DNA of 64,000 bases from the NCBI RefSeq assembly GCF_014108865.1, contig NZ_CP053928.1, positions 4,774,001-4,838,000 of the forward strand, written 5' to 3'. The translations under genes were made by a program, and so were the position numbers. Shown piece by piece: positions 52,502 to 61,427 of the stretch. The DNA is from Nocardioides sp. WS12. Its GTDB lineage: Bacteria; Actinomycetota; Actinomycetes; Propionibacteriales; Nocardioidaceae. A model generated the notes under the pieces. The model saw only the letters and a program-made list of their open reading frames with translations, was not told the DNA's origin and made no database searches. Positions within the stretch are counted from its first letter, which is position 1. Each line of letters starts with the position of its first letter.

Positions 52502-55435
52502 TCATTCGGCACCTCGCGCTGACACCAGGGCGTCGGCGCCGAGCGGACCCGAACGCGTGGCGCCGGTGCCGTCGGCCGTGCCGAGATAGCTCTCGATGAC
52601 GCGCTGGTTGTGGCGTGTCTCCTCAGGCGTGCCCTCGGCGATGACCTGTCCGAGTTCGAGGCAATAGATCCGGTCCGTGACGCTGAGGATCACCGGCATG
52701 TCATGTTCGACGATCAGGATCGATGCGCCGAGGTCCGTGGCAACACTGCGCAGCAACGGGACGAAGGCTTCGGACTCGGCCTGCGCCAGGCCGGCCGTCG
52801 GCTCGTCGAGCAGGATCAGCCCTGGGCGGATGGCGAGCTGGATCGCCAGGTCCATCACCCGGCGCAGACCGGTCGACAGGTTCACGGCAGCCACGTCGGC
52901 GTACTCCGAGAGCCCCAGCCGGGCGAGGATCTCGTCCGCCTCGGCCCGGAGCAGCCGGCCATGTCGGGCCACCCAGGGGGCGGCCGCGAGCGACTCGGCG
53001 ATCGAGGGCCGGCCGTAGCGGCCAGCCATGGCGACCTCGAGGATCTGGCGTCCCGTCAGTCCCGGGTACAGATGCGCGTCCTGGAACGTGCGCCCCAGCC
53101 CGAGAGAGGCCCGCCGGCTCGACGACATCCGGGTTGCATCGACGCCGAGGATCTCGACAGCGCCGGGATGCGCACGCACTCGTCCCGAGATCGCGTTGAT
53201 CAATGTCGTCTTGCCGGCACCGTTGTTGCCGATCAGACCGACGATCTCGCCGCGAGCAATCTCGATCGAAACGTTGTTGACGGCTGTCAGTTCACCGAAG
53301 CGGACCGACAGGTTCTCGACGCGGAGCGCAGGCGAGTCCGCATCCCCCGCGGTGCCACGGTGGGCACCGTCGAAGACGCTCGGCCTCGACCTGACATCGA
53401 CCCTGCCGGCCCGCAGTCCGCCGGACTCGAAAGTGGCCGTGGCCGCGTCGGACTCCTCGGACACAACGGCGCCACGCCGAGCCTTCCGGTCGGCACGCCG
53501 CAGGATCGCCGACCACGCCTTGACGACCTCACCGTGGAGGCCTCCAGGCAGCGCGAGCAGGTTCAGGATCAGCAATGCGCCACCGAGCAGGAGCGGGAGT
53601 TGGTTTCCTGCGGGGAACCAACTCGTCGTCCAGTCGCTGATCAACAGCGGGATCCCGAAGATCAGCAGGCTGGAGAGGATCGCTCCGCTGATCGAGCCGA
53701 GCCCACCGATGACTGCAATGGAAACGATGAGCAACGAGAAGTCAGGGACGTACCGACCAGCGGTCAGATTGAGATTGACGAGGATGTCCAGGACACCCGC
53801 GACGCCGGCAATGAAACCCACCAGGCCGAAGATCGACAGCTTGGTGATGGCGGGCCGGATCCCGACCGAGGCAGCGGCGTCCTCGTTGTCGCGCACGGCC
53901 AGCAGGACGCTTCCCGCGACCGATCGCCGCAGCGCAGCCAGTGCCGCAACCACGACGACGACCACACCGAGGGCGACGAAGTAGATGGCGCGTTGGCCTT
54001 CGATCTGCCCGCCGCCGTTGCCCAGCATCGCCGGGTACTTCAACACCAGGCCAGAGCCGAGCGTGTAGCCGTCCGGCCAGAGCCAGGTCTGCTGGAACAG
54101 CCAGGCAGGGGCAACCACGGCGACCGCCAAGGTCGTCACGCTCAGGGTGAGGCCCCGGTACCGCAAGGCCGGCAGGCCCACGATCATCGAAGCGACGAAG
54201 CCCACGACGCCAGCCATGATCAGGGCGGCCGGCAGCGACCAGTACTGGACCAGCACCTGACCCGCCACGAAGCCACCGAGACCCGCGAAGGCGTACTGGC
54301 CGAGGCTCAACTGGCCTGCCCAGCCGGCCAGCACCGTGAGCGAGACCACCAGCAGGGTGGTGACCAGGATCTGGCCCAGGCGGAACTGGCTGCTGGGAGT
54401 GTTGAACAGGAACGGCATCGCCAGTGCGACAGCAAGGGTGACGACGGCGACCATGGCGCCCGAGCGACGGACCCAGAACCGGTTGCGCAGGGAATCAGGG
54501 ATTCTGGCCACCATGTCGTGCACGGCCTCAACCTGCGAACGGCCGTCGGCGCCACCGGCGCCGGATGCCCCGATCGCCCGGGCCCGGAGGACCACACCGA
54601 TCAGTACGGCCACGAACAACGCCAGCGACCCGGACGTGCCGTCGTGGGTCACGTAGACGGTCCCTGCCTGCACGACTCCGAGCCCGATCGCCGCAGCGAA
54701 GGTGAGCGGGATCGAGGTGAAGGCACCGAATGCGGCGGCGGCGAGGGCCGGCAGCAGCAAGGAGGGTCCGAAGGACTGCGGGACGAAACTGCCTTGGCTG
54801 GGGGCGTAGAGAACTGCGGCGAGGGTCGACAGCGCACCGGCGATCGCCCACGTGATCAGAGCCAGGCGTCCGGTCGGCAGGCCGGCAAGGCTTGCCGCGG
54901 TCGGGTTCGACGCCGCTGCGCGGATCGCCTTTCCGGTCCTCGTGAATTTCAGGAACACGGCCAGCGCGAGGGTGACCACCGGCACCAGGATCAGCGTCAG
55001 GATCCGGTCGGTGTAGAGCGACAGTGAGTCGGAGACCTGCCAGTTCGCGACGAACGGGACCGGATAGCCCTCGAACGAGATCTTGGCCGGATCTGGAGCG
55101 AGCCAGGTGAAGTAGGAGAAACCGATCAGGAGCTGGCTGACGCCGATCGTTGCCACCAGCATCGTGAACGGGCCGCGGGCAGTGAGCGGCCGGATGACGA
55201 GCAACTCGGTGGCCGCACCGATCAGCGCCCCCAGAACGAGCGCGAAGACACACGCGAACCACCAGTTGGCACCATGGTCAAGGACCAGCTTGCCCAGCAG
55301 CAGCATCGGGATGATCCCGAGTTGGGCCTGGGCGAAGTTGACGAACCGCTTGCCGCGGAAGACCAGCACCAGGCCGACCGCAAGGATCGCGATGGTGAGG
55401 CCGTCGAGGGCGCCGAGCGCCAGAGCAGACAGCAT
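52502..55435 (-). CDS. Fused Liv-type ABC permease/permease/ATPase (LivH-LivM-LivG)
   Basis: A 977-aa protein that joins three normally separate subunits. A LivH-like permease occupies about residues 1-290. A LivM-like permease occupies about 315-620, with GWAGQLSLGQYAFAGLGGF. A LivG-like ATPase begins near 700 with Walker A GNNGAGKTT, signature NLSTGLRR (degenerate) and Walker B LILLDEPTAGL. The join regions are polar and Ala/Gly-rich. Its ATG directly follows the LivF stop (TAGATG), so it is translationally coupled to LivF. It imports the ligand of the binding protein encoded just downstream. Confidence 0.92.
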   Translation of the reverse strand: MLSALALGALDGLTIAILAVGLVLVFRGKRFVNFAQAQLGIIPMLLLGKLVLDHGANWWFACVFALVLGALIGAATELLVIRPLTARGPFTMLVATIGVSQLLIGFSYFTWLAPDPAKISFEGYPVPFVANWQVSDSLSLYTDRILTLILVPVVTLALAVFLKFTRTGKAIRAAASNPTAASLAGLPTGRLALITWAIAGALSTLAAVLYAPSQGSFVPQSFGPSLLLPALAAAAFGAFTSIPLTFAAAIGLGVVQAGTVYVTHDGTSGSLALFVAVLIGVVLRARAIGASGAGGADGRSQVEAVHDMVARIPDSLRNRFWVRRSGAMVAVVTLAVALAMPFLFNTPSSQFRLGQILVTTLLVVSLTVLAGWAGQLSLGQYAFAGLGGFVAGQVLVQYWSLPAALIMAGVVGFVASMIVGLPALRYRGLTLSVTTLAVAVVAPAWLFQQTWLWPDGYTLGSGLVLKYPAMLGNGGGQIEGQRAIYFVALGVVVVVVAALAALRRSVAGSVLLAVRDNEDAAASVGIRPAITKLSIFGLVGFIAGVAGVLDILVNLNLTAGRYVPDFSLLIVSIAVIGGLGSISGAILSSLLIFGIPLLISDWTTSWFPAGNQLPLLLGGALLILNLLALPGGLHGEVVKAWSAILRRADRKARRGAVVSEESDAATATFESGGLRAGRVDVRSRPSVFDGAHRGTAGDADSPALRVENLSVRFGELTAVNNVSIEIARGEIVGLIGNNGAGKTTLINAISGRVRAHPGAVEILGVDATRMSSSRRASLGLGRTFQDAHLYPGLTGRQILEVAMAGRYGRPSIAESLAAAPWVARHGRLLRAEADEILARLGLSEYADVAAVNLSTGLRRVMDLAIQLAIRPGLILLDEPTAGLAQAESEAFVPLLRSVATDLGASILIVEHDMPVILSVTDRIYCLELGQVIAEGTPEETRHNQRVIESYLGTADGTGATRSGPLGADALVSARGAE

Positions 55436-56221
55436 CTAGACCTCACCCCCGACGTGGCCGCCGAAGAGAACAGCCTTGGCCAGCTCCGGGCGCTCGAGTA
55501 GATGAGCCGTCGGTCCTTCGAACACAATCTTTCCCTTCTCCATGAAGAGCGCGCGTTCACAAACCGATGCCGCGACGTTGAGGCTCTGCTCAACCATCAG
55601 GACAGTGGTTCCGGCGCTGTTGAGCTCCTTGATCGAACCGAGCAGGTCATCGACGACGATCGGCGCGAGGCCGAGCGTCAGCTCGTCGATGAGCAGCAGC
55701 TGCGGCGACAGCAGGACCGCACGCGCGATCGAGAGCATCTGCTTCTCGCCACCGGACATCGTTCCCGCGCGCTGCTTCAGTCGCTCGCGCAAGCGCGGGA
55801 ACACGTCAAAGAGCACCGCCGTACGGTCGGCGACCTCGGCGCGTTGCAAGGTGTAGCCGGCCATCTCGAGGTTCTCGGCCACGGTCATGTCAGGGAAGAT
55901 CCCCTTGTTCTCGGGCACCAGGACCACGCCGCGGCCCAGCAGGTGCGCCGGGCCTCGTCCGGTGACGTCGTCACCGTTGACCAGGATTCGACCACCCGTC
56001 GGCTTGTTGATACCGGCGAGCAATGACATCAGCGTCGACTTGCCCGCGCCGTTCGGACCGACCAGCGCCACCATCTCTCCCCGGCTGATGCTCGCCGACA
56101 CACCGAACAGTGCCGGGACGGCGCCGTAGGAGAACTCGAGGCCTTCGATGCTCAGCAGCGCTGAGCCCGAAGACGATGCGGTCGACGCCCGCTGGCGCGA
56201 CCGTGAACGGAGGAGCGGCAT
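55436..56221 (-). CDS. Liv-type ABC transporter ATP-binding protein (LivF)
   Basis: A 261-aa ATPase with a ~20-residue basic N-terminal extension (MPLLRSRSRQRASTAS). Walker A is GPNGAGKST, signature MSGGEKQML and Walker B LLLIDEL, with the LivF-type GRGVVLVPENKGIFPDMTV. It forms the heterodimeric motor with the LivG domain of the fused protein. It is 45 bp downstream of the SnoaL-like gene and abuts the fused permease. Confidence 0.95.
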   Translation of the reverse strand: MPLLRSRSRQRASTASSSGSALLSIEGLEFSYGAVPALFGVSASISRGEMVALVGPNGAGKSTLMSLLAGINKPTGGRILVNGDDVTGRGPAHLLGRGVVLVPENKGIFPDMTVAENLEMAGYTLQRAEVADRTAVLFDVFPRLRERLKQRAGTMSGGEKQMLSIARAVLLSPQLLLIDELTLGLAPIVVDDLLGSIKELNSAGTTVLMVEQSLNVAASVCERALFMEKGKIVFEGPTAHLLERPELAKAVLFGGHVGGEV

Positions 56222-56266
56222 GGTGGTTCCCTTCTTCGACGAGAGTTGACCGGAGGCGAGCGCTGC

Positions 56267-56653
56267 TCAGCCGAAGTCGTGGTACTCGACGACCAGGCCG
56301 TCAGCGAAGGTCAGGAAGGTGGCCAGGTCGAGACGGATGGTCTCGCCCTGCACAGCCATGCCGGGGATGTCGGCCACGGAGGTGGCGGTCCAGGTGTGGC
56401 GGACGACTGCCTTGTCCGGACCGAGGACGTCGATCGAATGCCGGTCGACGAACGACTTGCCCGGCATGATCTGGCCGGCCATTTCGAACATCCCCATCAC
56501 CGCTGCCCGGCCCTTGAGGGTCTCTCCGCGGTTGTGGTGGGTCAGCTCGACGTCGTCGCCGAGGACACTGCTGATGCGCTCGAGGTCCCCGCTGTTGTAG
56601 GCCTCGACGAAACCATCAACAAGCGCCACGGTTCCAGTGGTGCCATCGTCCAT
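56267..56653 (-). CDS. SnoaL-like (NTF2-fold) protein
   Basis: A 128-aa SnoaL-like protein (FVEAYNSGDLERISSVLGDD, HTWTATSVADIPG). NTF2-fold members include polyketide cyclases, steroid delta-isomerases and hydratases. The histidines HH and RHTW could be catalytic. It is the first gene of the transport operon. Whether it is a steroid-isomerase-like enzyme cannot be decided by sequence alone. Confidence 0.82.
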   Translation of the reverse strand: MDDGTTGTVALVDGFVEAYNSGDLERISSVLGDDVELTHHNRGETLKGRAAVMGMFEMAGQIMPGKSFVDRHSIDVLGPDKAVVRHTWTATSVADIPGMAVQGETIRLDLATFLTFADGLVVEYHDFG

Positions 56654-56930
56654 TGTCCAGCTCCTCGTTCATGCAGAAACGTTGGTGGCTCTCCTCGTCA
56701 ATTCACGGTGCGATGCATCGCCGGCGCCTTTTGAGGCTATTAGACGATGATCGGAAATGTGATTCTCAATACGATTCGAGCATTGTTTTAGTGACTTTTG
56801 CAATCATCTAACCTGGGCGTAATCAATGTCAACCATTTCTCGACATTTGCAGCGCCTTGAATTCGCCATTTCTTAATGCAATCGAGATTCGCGCTCAGAA
56901 ATTGCGAATGGTGCATTCAAATTCAGGCGC
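56654..56930. promoter_or_regulatory. A+T-rich intergenic region upstream of the SnoaL-ABC operon
   Basis: A 277-bp gap, distinctly A+T-rich against the surrounding DNA. It contains repeated ATGCA/TGCAAT-type words (for example ATGCAATC near 56876) and must hold the promoter of the leftward transport operon. No convincing -10/-35 or open reading frame was found. Confidence 0.5.
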
Positions 56931-58169
56931 TCAACGAACGACTTCCGCGCCGCGCAACCTGGTGACTTCAGCCGGTGAGAGACCCAGCTCCGCGAGAATG
57001 TCGTCGGTGTGCTGGCCCAGATCCGGCGCCGGCGTGCGCGGTCCTGCCTCGTAGGAGGAGAACCTCACCGGATAGCCGGGGATCCGCACCTGACCCAGAT
57101 ACGGGTGGTCGTAGTCGGTCAGATACCCGTTGACCAGCGCCTGCTCGTCATTGACCACGTCCTGAGTCGTGTTGATCGGAGCGAAGAGCACGTTCTTCTC
57201 GCGCATGATCTCCAACCATTCCGCCCGGGGACGGAGCTTGAATTGCGCATCAAAGAGCGAGATCAGCTCGGCATTCACCTCGACCCGCTTCTCCTTGGTG
57301 TCGAAGCGGGGATCGGTCGCGATCTCGGGAAGACCAACCGCCTCACAGAATCGCGCCCAGTACTTCTCTTCCGGATGATTGGTCCCCATGATCCAGTGAC
57401 CGTCACCGCATTCGAAAGTCGTGCGCGAGAACGGATTGTTCAGCCGTTCCCAGGAGACGTCGAGATCGGTACCTCGGAGACTCGTCTGCAGAAGATTCGC
57501 GTGCATCAGCCACAGCGCGGAGCCATAGAGCGACACATGGACCTCTTGGCCCTCACCGTTGCGCTCGCGGGCATACAGGGCGGTGATCGCTGCATGGCTC
57601 GCGGTGATCGCAGCGAGCTGGTCCAGCACGATCACCTGGAGCACGCTCGGCTCAGGCTTGCCGCTCAGGAACATCATTCCCGAGATCGCCTGCCCCATGG
57701 GGTCGAAGCCGCCAGCGTCCGCGAAGGGCCCTTCCGGGCCGAACCCGCTGACGTTCACGTGGACGATCTCGGGGTTCACGACCTTCAGGGACTCGTAGTC
57801 GATGCCCAGCTTCGGCTTGGTGCTCGTGCGCAGATTGGTGAGGAAGACGTCGGCCTCCCGGACCAGCTGGTGCAGGATCTCCTTGCCCTCAACCGTGGTG
57901 ATGTTCAAGCACATGGCGCGCTTGTTGCGGTTGGACATCTCGAAGAGCAGGTTCCAGTGCTCGCGGTCAGCCATTCCCAGCGCCATCGGGCCGAAGCTTC
58001 CGTGATAGCGCTCCGGATCACCGTCCATCGATTCGATCTTGATCACCTCGGCACCGAGATCGGCCAGGATCGCGCTGGCGCCGGGGCCCGCGTGCCAGAC
58101 GCCGCACTCGACGACGCGGACACCCGCGAGCGGACGGTTCGCGGTGGGTGCTGGGACGTGTTCAGACAT
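56931..58169 (-). CDS. Family III (CaiB/Frc-type) CoA-transferase
   Basis: A 412-aa protein starting at ATG 58169, 8 bp inside the end of the preceding synthetase gene. It has the N-terminal RPLAGVRVVECGVWHAGPGA and GAEVIKIES segments, and the catalytic aspartate is probably D156 in GGFDPMGQAISG. Family III enzymes transfer CoA between acids, for example carnitine or steroid-type acids. Coupling to the ADP-forming synthetase suggests two linked ways to activate the same acid. Confidence 0.92.
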   Translation of the reverse strand: MSEHVPAPTANRPLAGVRVVECGVWHAGPGASAILADLGAEVIKIESMDGDPERYHGSFGPMALGMADREHWNLLFEMSNRNKRAMCLNITTVEGKEILHQLVREADVFLTNLRTSTKPKLGIDYESLKVVNPEIVHVNVSGFGPEGPFADAGGFDPMGQAISGMMFLSGKPEPSVLQVIVLDQLAAITASHAAITALYARERNGEGQEVHVSLYGSALWLMHANLLQTSLRGTDLDVSWERLNNPFSRTTFECGDGHWIMGTNHPEEKYWARFCEAVGLPEIATDPRFDTKEKRVEVNAELISLFDAQFKLRPRAEWLEIMREKNVLFAPINTTQDVVNDEQALVNGYLTDYDHPYLGQVRIPGYPVRFSSYEAGPRTPAPDLGQHTDDILAELGLSPAEVTRLRGAEVVR

Positions 58170-60342
58170 GAGAACTCCCTGATGTGCGATCGGCATCGCG
58201 GACGAGTGTGAGTCCGTCGACGGCGACGGGGCCGTCGTCGGTGATGATGAGCGGATTGATGTCGATGGAGTCGATCCAGCCGGCACCGCTGGCCGCCAGG
58301 CAGCCGGCATCGACCAGGACCGAAGCCAGCTCGTCGCGGTCCCACGCCGGGCGGCCTCGGAACTCATCGAGGATGCCGAGATCGGCAAACTCCTCGAGGA
58401 GTTCCAGCCCGTCCTCGTGGGTCAGGGGCGCGAGTCGGCCTCCGATCCGGTTGAGCACCTCGACGAAGACGCCACCCAGCCCGAACGCGACCAGCGGACC
58501 GAGCTCGCTGTTGCCCTGGATCCCGACGAACGCCTCGCCGCGGCCCTTGAGCATGGGCTGGATCGCCACCATCGCCGGCAAGCCCGCGCGGGTTGCGATC
58601 GCCCTCAGCCGGGACACCGCTCCAGCCAGGTCCGCGGCAGTCACGCCGAGCTCGACAGCACCGTGCTCGGTCCGGTGCGCCACGTCAGCCAACTTGACGA
58701 CGTACGGGCCTGGGAAGTCGGGCGCAGCAATGTCTCCGAGGGCGGTCGTTGCCGGCACCATGCAGTAGGGGGCGACCCGAATCCCTGACTCGCTCAGCAG
58801 TTGCATCGTCGCCTCGAAGGGCAGCATCAACCCTTCCTCGACCAGGATCGGCTGCACCGATGGGCGCGGGATCGGCGGGATCGTCGACGTGGGTTGAACT
58901 CGCTTGGTAGGGCGAGTCCGCACGAAGTTCGCCATCGTCTGCAGCCCGCGGAAACTCCCCAGCAACCCGTTGCCGACTGCGACTCCGTGCTCGGCTGCTT
59001 CTTCGAGCCAACGGCCCGGCTGGCCGGCAAGGGGCGCGATCACGAACGGCTTTTCTGTCCCAGCGGCAGCCTTCAGGTAGAGGTCGGCCACCTTGCGGGC
59101 CACGTCCTCGTCCCAGTCAGCGTGCTGGCTCAGCAGGATGAAGGTGTCGAGTTCCTCCGCGGCGGTGTACTCCCGCAAGATCCCCTCCCACAAGCCGGCG
59201 ATGCTGCTCGCGAACCCGGTCGCGTCGAGCGGATTCGCAAGCGGAGCGCCGGGAACGTTGTCGTTGACCCACGGCTGCACGGACGGTGCGTCGGGAATGT
59301 CCATTCCCAGGTCGTCTCCGAGGTCGCTGGCCAACTGCGCGAATCCCCCGGTCTGGGTGAGCACTGCCAGACCGTTGACGGGGGTCCACTTGCGCTCGGG
59401 CAGTTGTTCGAGGAACTGCGCACGGTCAACGAGTTCGTCGATCTCGTTCGCCGTCTGGATGCCGGCCTGCCGGAAGGCGACCTCATAGACCCACGCGTCG
59501 CCCGTCAGGGTTCCCGTGTGTGAGGCCGCCATGCTCGCGCCGCGTGCGCTGCGTCCCATCTTGATCGCGATGATCGGCTTGCCGGCCTCCAGCGCACGGT
59601 GCGCGGCGGCGAAGAATGCCTCCGGCCGCCGGATCTTCTCGATGGCCAGCGCGATCACCCGGGTCGCTTCGTCCTCGACCAGGTAGTCGAGGTAGTCGGC
59701 GACATCGGTGACGGCCTCGTTGCCCGCGGAGATCAGCAGGTTGAGCCCCACACCACCGGTTCGCCAGCCAGCGGCCGCGATCGCCCCGAGCATCGCCCCA
59801 CTGTGGGTGACCGCAGACAACCCGCCGGAGCGTCGTTCGAAGGCCGTCAACATGGCGAGATTCAGACGTTGCGGGACATTGAGCATGCCGATCCCGTTCG
59901 GCCCCACCACGGAGATGCCGGCGGCGTGCGCCACCGCGGCCATCTCGTCCTGCAGCGCACGACCCTCTTCGCCCTGCTCGGCAAACCCGCCCGCGATCGT
60001 CACGACGCCTGCAGCCCCGGTGGCCGCAGCCTGGCGGACCAACTCAACCGTGCCGTGGGCCGACAGCACACTGAAGACGTTGTCCACCGGCCGATCAACC
60101 GCGGCCAGGTCAGGAAAGGTCTTGATGCCGTCGAAGACGTGGCTACGTTTCGGGTGGACGAACACCACGTCTGTTCCACCAGCCATGGTCCGTCGCGCCG
60201 CGGCCGCGTACTTGGAATCTTCGCTCACGCCGACGAACGCAACGGTGCGCGGGTTCAGCAGGCGCTTCAGCGCCGCACGTTGGGACGGTCGCTCTGACGA
60301 ACCATCGAGGCACAGTCGGCGATCAGCATCATTCAAATCCAT
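58162..60342 (-). CDS. ADP-forming acyl-CoA synthetase (fused), copy 2
   Basis: A 726-aa paralogue of the protein at 25674-27803. Long shared stretches include GGVGLNLLISAGNEAVTD and ASHTGTLTGDAWVYEVA, and the AVTHSGAM and EKIRRP boxes are identical. It carries the same phospho-histidine segment and a C-terminal ATP-grasp domain. ATG 60342 has GGGGAAA upstream. It heads a two-gene operon with the CaiB-type transferase, and is divergent from the crotonase-desulforedoxin gene. Confidence 0.92.
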   Translation of the reverse strand: MDLNDADRRLCLDGSSERPSQRAALKRLLNPRTVAFVGVSEDSKYAAAARRTMAGGTDVVFVHPKRSHVFDGIKTFPDLAAVDRPVDNVFSVLSAHGTVELVRQAAATGAAGVVTIAGGFAEQGEEGRALQDEMAAVAHAAGISVVGPNGIGMLNVPQRLNLAMLTAFERRSGGLSAVTHSGAMLGAIAAAGWRTGGVGLNLLISAGNEAVTDVADYLDYLVEDEATRVIALAIEKIRRPEAFFAAAHRALEAGKPIIAIKMGRSARGASMAASHTGTLTGDAWVYEVAFRQAGIQTANEIDELVDRAQFLEQLPERKWTPVNGLAVLTQTGGFAQLASDLGDDLGMDIPDAPSVQPWVNDNVPGAPLANPLDATGFASSIAGLWEGILREYTAAEELDTFILLSQHADWDEDVARKVADLYLKAAAGTEKPFVIAPLAGQPGRWLEEAAEHGVAVGNGLLGSFRGLQTMANFVRTRPTKRVQPTSTIPPIPRPSVQPILVEEGLMLPFEATMQLLSESGIRVAPYCMVPATTALGDIAAPDFPGPYVVKLADVAHRTEHGAVELGVTAADLAGAVSRLRAIATRAGLPAMVAIQPMLKGRGEAFVGIQGNSELGPLVAFGLGGVFVEVLNRIGGRLAPLTHEDGLELLEEFADLGILDEFRGRPAWDRDELASVLVDAGCLAASGAGWIDSIDINPLIITDDGPVAVDGLTLVRDADRTSGSSHV

Positions 60343-60426
60343 GATTTCCCCGTATTCCGCCCATTTTTTTTCGCGATATATTAATTCATTGACGAGTGTA
60401 GCCTCTATTGTCATCAATAAAGCCGT

Positions 60427-60442
60427 GGAGGTGATTCTTTTG
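60427..60442 (+). promoter_or_regulatory. Strong Shine-Dalgarno deciding a TTG start
   Basis: GGAGGTGAT (60427-60435) matches the 16S anti-Shine-Dalgarno almost perfectly. The TTG at 60440 lies at normal distance, so it is chosen over GTG 60425, which overlaps this site. Confidence 0.75.
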
Positions 60443-61351
60443 ATCAATGGCCGGGATGTTCTACTTACCGAGAAACGTGGTCACATCTACATATTGACCA
60501 TCAATCGGGAAGAGCGGATGAACGCGCTCAGCCCGGAGCTCCTTCGTCGCTACGACGAGGAGCTCGAGATCTTCAACGAGGACGACGATCTCTGGGTGCT
60601 GGTCCTCACGGGGGCTGGAGACCGGGCGTTCTGTGCCGGGATGGACCTCAAGGACTTCTCCCAGGGAGCGTCACCGCACGGACCTGACGGCAGGCCGAGC
60701 GCACGGCGTCGGGAACACCCCGCCGTCCCCACCTGGAAGCCGATGATCGCCGCGATCAATGGGTTCGCCCTGGCCGGCGGCTGGCAACTCGCCCAACGCT
60801 GCGACCTCCGGGTGGCCGCGGAGACGGCCCGAATCGGCATCACCGAGAACAAGTGGAACCTGGCTGGCGGGTTCGGCGCGGAGATGGGCGTGTTCCCGAC
60901 AGCGGCGATCAGCGCGGAGATCTATCTCCTTGCCGAGCCCATCACGGCCCAGCGGGCCTACGAGATCGGCTTCGTCAACAAGGTCGTTCCGGCCGACGAA
61001 GTGTTGGGCCAGGCGATCAGCTGGGCTGAGCACATCTGCACCCTGGGCCAGGAGGCCGTCCGGGGACACAAGCAACTGTCCTACTACGGCCGGTTCGTGC
61101 CGCCTTCGGAGCTGGCACAACTGAGCAAGGACGTCTTCTACTGGATGGGCGCAGGCAAACCCGGCGTGGTCGTCGACTCGACGGTGGGCTCCCGTGCGTT
61201 CGTGGAGAACCGGCAGCCGGACTTCTCCACCATGTTCCAGCCCCCGCGCCTCGGGTGCGACACCTGCGGCAGCGTCTACGTCGTCGCCACCGGTCGCGCC
61301 GGCGGCCCGGTGACCTGCTGCGGCCAGGAGGTCTCGACCGCTTCGGAGTGA
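60440..61351 (+). CDS. Enoyl-CoA hydratase fused to a desulforedoxin-type four-cysteine domain
   Basis: A 303-aa protein starting at TTG 60440. Residues ~1-265 form a crotonase domain with both catalytic glutamates retained (GITENKWN and SAEIYLLAE), and with CAGMDLKDF and NGFALAGGW in the oxyanion hole. The C-terminal ~35 residues carry C273-x2-C276-x16-C293-C294, with sequence GCDTCGSVY then VTCCGQEV. Desulforedoxin and the N-terminal domain of desulfoferrodoxin have C-x2-C-x15-C-C, so this could be an FeCys4 or Zn-binding module. Such a tail is not normal for crotonases. It is divergent from the ADP-forming synthetase operon and ends before a bidirectional terminator. Confidence 0.88.
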   Translation: MINGRDVLLTEKRGHIYILTINREERMNALSPELLRRYDEELEIFNEDDDLWVLVLTGAGDRAFCAGMDLKDFSQGASPHGPDGRPSARRREHPAVPTWKPMIAAINGFALAGGWQLAQRCDLRVAAETARIGITENKWNLAGGFGAEMGVFPTAAISAEIYLLAEPITAQRAYEIGFVNKVVPADEVLGQAISWAEHICTLGQEAVRGHKQLSYYGRFVPPSELAQLSKDVFYWMGAGKPGVVVDSTVGSRAFVENRQPDFSTMFQPPRLGCDTCGSVYVVATGRAGGPVTCCGQEVSTASE

Positions 61352-61364
61352 AGCCGGCCCCACC

Positions 61365-61408
61365 GGAACGGGGCCAGGACCGCCTTGCGGCGACCCTGGC
61401 CCCGTTCC
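61365..61408. terminator. Bidirectional terminator
   Basis: A perfect 14-bp inverted repeat (GGAACGGGGCCAGG and its complement) with a 16-base loop, between the convergent crotonase and CrtC/AttH-like genes. Confidence 0.85.
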
Positions 61409-61427
61409 CGTTGCGCAACGGATGCGG

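Noticed and set aside
52610..55027. An 805-aa open frame on the plus strand opposite the fused Liv gene
   Set aside because: It is composed almost only of D, R, G, Q, E and H, typical of the antisense frame of GC-rich coding DNA. The opposite strand has clear ABC motifs.
56654..56930. A small coding gene in the 277-bp gap
   Set aside because: Short frames there have no RBS or composition bias; the gap looks purely regulatory.
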